Below, one piece after another: positions 4,839 through 6,650 of a stretch of DNA of 6,650 bases. Below the pieces are notes generated by a model. It was not told where the DNA came from. It was given only the letters and a program-made list of their open reading frames with translations, and searched no databases. The DNA is taken from the NCBI GenBank assembly GCA_019348305.1, contig JAHWJQ010000120.1, forward strand, positions 1-6,650, read 5' to 3'. This stretch comes from Actinomycetota bacterium. Lineage in GTDB: Bacteria; Actinomycetota; Acidimicrobiia; Acidimicrobiales; CADCTF01. Position 1 is the stretch's first letter. Every line of letters begins with the position of its first letter. The position numbers and the translations under genes are program-made.

Positions 4839-5527
4839 GGCGCGACATCGAGCGCACGCGGGAGGACATGGGCCGCACCCTCGACGCCATTGGTGACAGG
4901 GTCAGCCCGGGACGCATTGTCGAACGCCGCACGGCACGTGTGCGTCACGGCCTGCGGTCGGCACGCGACGCGGTGATGGGAACGGCCGAAACGGCGACCG
5001 ACAAGGTGCGCACGACCGCCACCGGCGTCGGCCAAGTAGGCGCCGATGCCGGTAGCCAAGCGGCCTCCGCCGCCGGAAGCGTGGCCGGCGAGGTGGCGTC
5101 GGCGGCCGGTGCCGCGGCCGACACGGTGCAGCAGGTCCCGGTGATGGCCCGCCAGCAGACCGCCGGCAACCCCTTCGCCGCCGGGCTCATAGCCTTCGGC
5201 GGCGGGCTCCTGCTCGCCAGCCTGCTTCCCACCACCGAGCGGGAGCAGCAGGCCGCAGGGTCGGTGCTGGGGGCTCTGGAGCCGGTTGGCGAGCAGGCCA
5301 AGGAACTTGGCAAGGAGGTCGGCGGCGAGGTGCGCCAGCAGTTGTCGTCCTCGGCCTCTCAGGCCACCGAGGCCATAAAAGAGACCGCCTCTCAGGCGGC
5401 CGAACAGGTCAAATCAGAGGCCAGCACCGCCGGCCAGCAGGTCGTCGAGCAGGCGTCCACGGCGGCGACTGAGCTGAAGGACCAGGGTCAGGCGGGCGTG
5501 GAGAACGTGCGACAGCAGTCCACCTAG
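4814..5527 (+). CDS. DUF3618 membrane protein with LEA/apolipoprotein-like C-terminal helix
   Basis: A 237-residue protein. The N-terminal DUF3618 signature spans residues 5-40: ADEMRRDIERTREDMGRTLD, then AIGDRVSPGRIVERR. An Ala/Gly/Thr-rich low-complexity region follows (55-115), then one hydrophobic segment at about 119-138 (PFAAGLIAFGGGLLLASLLP). The tail (about 143-235) is a Glu/Gln/Lys/Ala-rich amphipathic stretch with recurring (E/S)QATEAIKE and AAEQVK-like units, as in LEA or apolipoprotein helices. ATG 4814 is chosen over 4835 for its Shine-Dalgarno and because TADEMRRDIE belongs to the domain. It overlaps the holin-like gene by 25 bp and is the last gene of the operon. The molecular function of DUF3618 is not established. 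A peripheral membrane or envelope-stabilising role fits the helix composition but is inference. Confidence 0.87.
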   Translation: MGQTADEMRRDIERTREDMGRTLDAIGDRVSPGRIVERRTARVRHGLRSARDAVMGTAETATDKVRTTATGVGQVGADAGSQAASAAGSVAGEVASAAGAAADTVQQVPVMARQQTAGNPFAAGLIAFGGGLLLASLLPTTEREQQAAGSVLGALEPVGEQAKELGKEVGGEVRQQLSSSASQATEAIKETASQAAEQVKSEASTAGQQVVEQASTAATELKDQGQAGVENVRQQST

Positions 5528-5561
5528 CCGAGCCGCCGACCGACCTGCGATAGCCGTCGCT

Positions 5562-5597
5562 GCGGGTGTGCCGTGTGTCCCACGGCACACCCGCTTT
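5562..5597 (+). terminator. Intrinsic terminator of the membrane-protein operon
   Basis: A perfect 14-bp stem: GCGGGTGTGCCGTG (5562-5575), loop TGTCC, CACGGCACACCCGC (5581-5594), followed by TTT. It lies 34 bases after the DUF3618 stop. The hairpin also sits just past the stop of the minus-strand 48-residue gene and may end transcription from both sides, although the minus-strand exit lacks U residues. Confidence 0.85.
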
Positions 5598-5610
5598 GGC
5601 GATGAGAAGC

Positions 5611-5757
5611 TCAGCCGCCCGACTGGCCGGCGCCCGTCTGCTCGTGCGGGTCCTTGCCAGAGTCCTTGGCGGGGTCGGAGTGGCCGCCCGATGTCTCCTC
5701 GGACACATCCGGCTCGTCGCTCATCATCTCGCCGCTGTCAGGATCGACCTTGGCCAT
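5611..5757 (-). CDS. Small acidic hydrophilic protein (48 residues), unrecognised
   Basis: The frame runs from ATG 5757 to TGA at 5613-5611. The product begins MAKVDPDSGEMM and ends EQTGAGQSGG. It is rich in Asp/Glu, Gly, Ser and Lys, with no Cys, aromatic residues or hydrophobic stretch, and is probably disordered and cytoplasmic. Support for it being real: AAGGGGG (5771 to 5765) lies 7 bases before the ATG; the start sits in an AT-rich patch (GAAATTTC, 5758-5765), unusual here; GC-ending codons prevail; and the gene ends just before the operon terminator, in a gap otherwise without a gene. The composition resembles small stress-induced hydrophilic proteins, but no known repeat (such as the KGG/con-10 type) is present. 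I do not recognise a family. Confidence 0.65.
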   Translation of the reverse strand: MAKVDPDSGEMMSDEPDVSEETSGGHSDPAKDSGKDPHEQTGAGQSGG

Positions 5758-5764
5758 GAAATTT

Positions 5765-5771
5765 CCCCCTT
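5765..5771 (-). promoter_or_regulatory. Ribosome binding site for the 48-residue gene
   Basis: AAGGGGG, one mismatch from AAGGAGG, 7 bases before ATG 5757. It is the main local evidence that this short frame is translated. Confidence 0.55.
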
Positions 5772-5810
5772 TTGTCGGTGTGGCCCTTTCCTGCCCCGAC
5801 GGTGGAGGCG

Positions 5811-5870
5811 AAAAACCGCGGGCAGGCGCGCCACGTCCCGCCCACCCCTGGCGAGGGCGGGCGGGACGTG
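5811..5870 (-). terminator. Hairpin and downstream T-run after the surface protein gene
   Basis: CACGTCCCGCCC (5832-5843) pairs perfectly with GGGCGGGACGTG (5859-5870): a 12-bp stem with a 15-base loop starting 7 bases past the stop codon. In the minus direction a run of five T follows at 5815 to 5811, about 16 bases after the stem, further away than in a classical intrinsic terminator. It separates the surface-protein gene from the 48-residue gene. Confidence 0.65.
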
Positions 5871-5877
5871 AGGTGGT

Positions 5878-6650
5878 TCATGCTTGGGCTAGAAGCTTGC
5901 TGCCGGAGACGAACGCCATCCCCAGGCAGAGCGCGATGCCTGCCAGGAGCAGGAGCGTCCGGTGGGTGTCGCCGGTGACGGCCAGCTGCTCGGCCGCTGC
6001 TCCCTTGGTGTACTCGACTCCGAGGACCGTGGCCTTCGGCCCGGCGACAGGTGTCACCGGGGGTGCGGATTCCGCGACCGCGGACAGCACCATGGAAGCG
6101 GTCTCCCCCGTGGGCGCCGGCGTGGCGACCTCGGGTACGACCACCGTCGCGGGCTGAATCTGCTCAACCCTGGAGAGGACCTCTTCGACCACTTCCTTCT
6201 TGGTCTCGGTGCGGTTCTCCTGCTTCGGCTCCTCCTTGACCTCCTCCTTCTTGACCTCCTCCTTCTTGACCTCCTCGTTGACCTGGTCCTCAGGAGCCGG
6301 CGTGGCACACGGTGCGATCCACAGCACCTTGTGCTTGACGTCAGCACCCCGCGAGAACGGCGTGTGCACGGTGACCTTGACGTGGTAGCCCTGCTTGGGG
6401 TGAGGCGTCAGGCCACTGAGAGCGCCCGTGAGGTTGTAGCGCTCGGAGGCGTCGAGGTCGGTGCCGCCGCCGGCCGCATCCTCTCCCACGAACACCGAGG
6501 TCGAGCCCGTGTCGGGCACGAGGTTGCCGCCTCCGGTGGGGGCGATTCCCTCGAAGGTGACCTTGGAGAAGTAGGTGCGGGCGGCCTCGTCCTCGACGTT
6601 GGGATCGCGGTCGAAGCCGTAGAAGTCGATCTCGAAGGTGCACCCGACGT
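5878..6650 (-). CDS. Secreted surface protein with EEVKK stalk and LAVTG-type C-terminal sorting signal (partial, N-terminus off the window)
   Basis: The frame is open to the right edge; 256 C-terminal residues are visible. A GTG at 6519 gives an internal start, but coding clearly continues upstream (CTFEIDFYGFDRDPNVEDEA), so it is not the true start. Visible residues 1-114 form an apparent beta-rich domain bounded by Cys3 and Cys114 (a possible disulfide) and containing GEDAAGGGTDLDAS and HPKQGYHVKVTVH. I recall similar blocks in actinobacterial surface proteins, but no named domain. A charged stalk with EEVKK repeats (about 121-145) and a Val/Ala/Pro-rich spacer follow. The C-terminus has LAVTG (222-226), a hydrophobic stretch (TLLLLAGIALCLGMAFV) and the short tail SGSKLLAQA. 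This resembles an LPXTG/LAXTG sortase signal, though the tail is weakly basic. A signal peptide is expected off the window. Confidence 0.82.
   Translation of the reverse strand, partial: VGCTFEIDFYGFDRDPNVEDEAARTYFSKVTFEGIAPTGGGNLVPDTGSTSVFVGEDAAGGGTDLDASERYNLTGALSGLTPHPKQGYHVKVTVHTPFSRGADVKHKVLWIAPCATPAPEDQVNEEVKKEEVKKEEVKEEPKQENRTETKKEVVEEVLSRVEQIQPATVVVPEVATPAPTGETASMVLSAVAESAPPVTPVAGPKATVLGVEYTKGAAAEQLAVTGDTHRTLLLLAGIALCLGMAFVSGSKLLAQA
6238..6279 (-). repeat. 15-bp tandem coding repeats (EEVKK)
   Basis: GACCTCCTCCTTCTT occurs at 6238-6252 and 6253-6267, followed by a diverged partial copy from 6268. In the minus frame it encodes the EEVKK units of the surface protein's charged stalk. Such repeats tend to vary in number. 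Confidence 0.8.

Noticed and set aside
6054..6347. Arg/Ser-rich minus-strand frame resembling a nucleic-acid-binding basic protein
   Set aside because: It is a frame-shifted reading of the EEVKK repeat region of the surface protein.
5878..6519. Complete surface protein starting at the GTG at 6519
   Set aside because: There is no ribosome site, and the frame continues upstream with well-formed protein sequence including a Cys that likely pairs with Cys114.

Overview
The window is very GC-rich with GC-ending codons throughout. It encodes an actinobacterial DUF3618/holin-like gene set and a C-terminal LAVTG sorting-type signal, so it most likely comes from the chromosome of a high-GC Gram-positive (Actinomycetota). 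I cannot name the genus. I see no tRNA, rRNA, CRISPR array, transposase or phage structural gene.

Layout. (1) Positions 1-634, minus strand: the N-terminal 211 codons of a single-pass membrane protein with a long low-complexity outer segment, running off the left edge. Its 206-bp upstream region holds a 19-bp near-perfect palindrome and a cluster of four TCCCGC-like repeats around a 21-bp inverted repeat. (2) Positions 841-3473, minus strand: four closely spaced genes, in transcription order an NAD(P)-dependent short-chain dehydrogenase/reductase, a hemerythrin-domain protein, a small flavodoxin and a Crp/Fnr-family regulator. This looks like a stress/redox operon carrying its own regulator. 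(3) Positions 3474-3573: a 100-bp divergent promoter region with a candidate stress-sigma-factor (SigB/SigF-like) promoter pointing right. (4) Positions 3574-5527, plus strand: three overlapping genes for small membrane proteins, namely an Ala-rich LEA-like protein with one membrane segment and a Pro/Thr/Ala repeat tail, a holin-superfamily-III-like two-helix membrane protein, and a DUF3618 protein. A perfect 14-bp stem terminator ends this operon. (5) Positions 5611-5757, minus strand: a 48-codon acidic hydrophilic protein that is easily missed. (6) Positions 5878-6650, minus strand: the C-terminal 256 residues of a secreted, apparently sortase-anchored surface protein with an EEVKK repeat stalk, followed by a strong hairpin. 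Its 5' end lies beyond the right edge.

Reading. The central part (841-5527) looks like a divergent stress locus: cytoplasmic redox and di-iron proteins with a Crp-type regulator on one side, and a membrane/envelope-protective trio on the other. The link between the halves is inferred from the shared intergenic region and from family knowledge; it is not demonstrated. The best candidate for something under-described is the holin-like/DUF3618/LEA-like trio, which is built as an envelope-stress module and not as a phage lysis cassette, together with its candidate promoter and the neighbouring small acidic protein.
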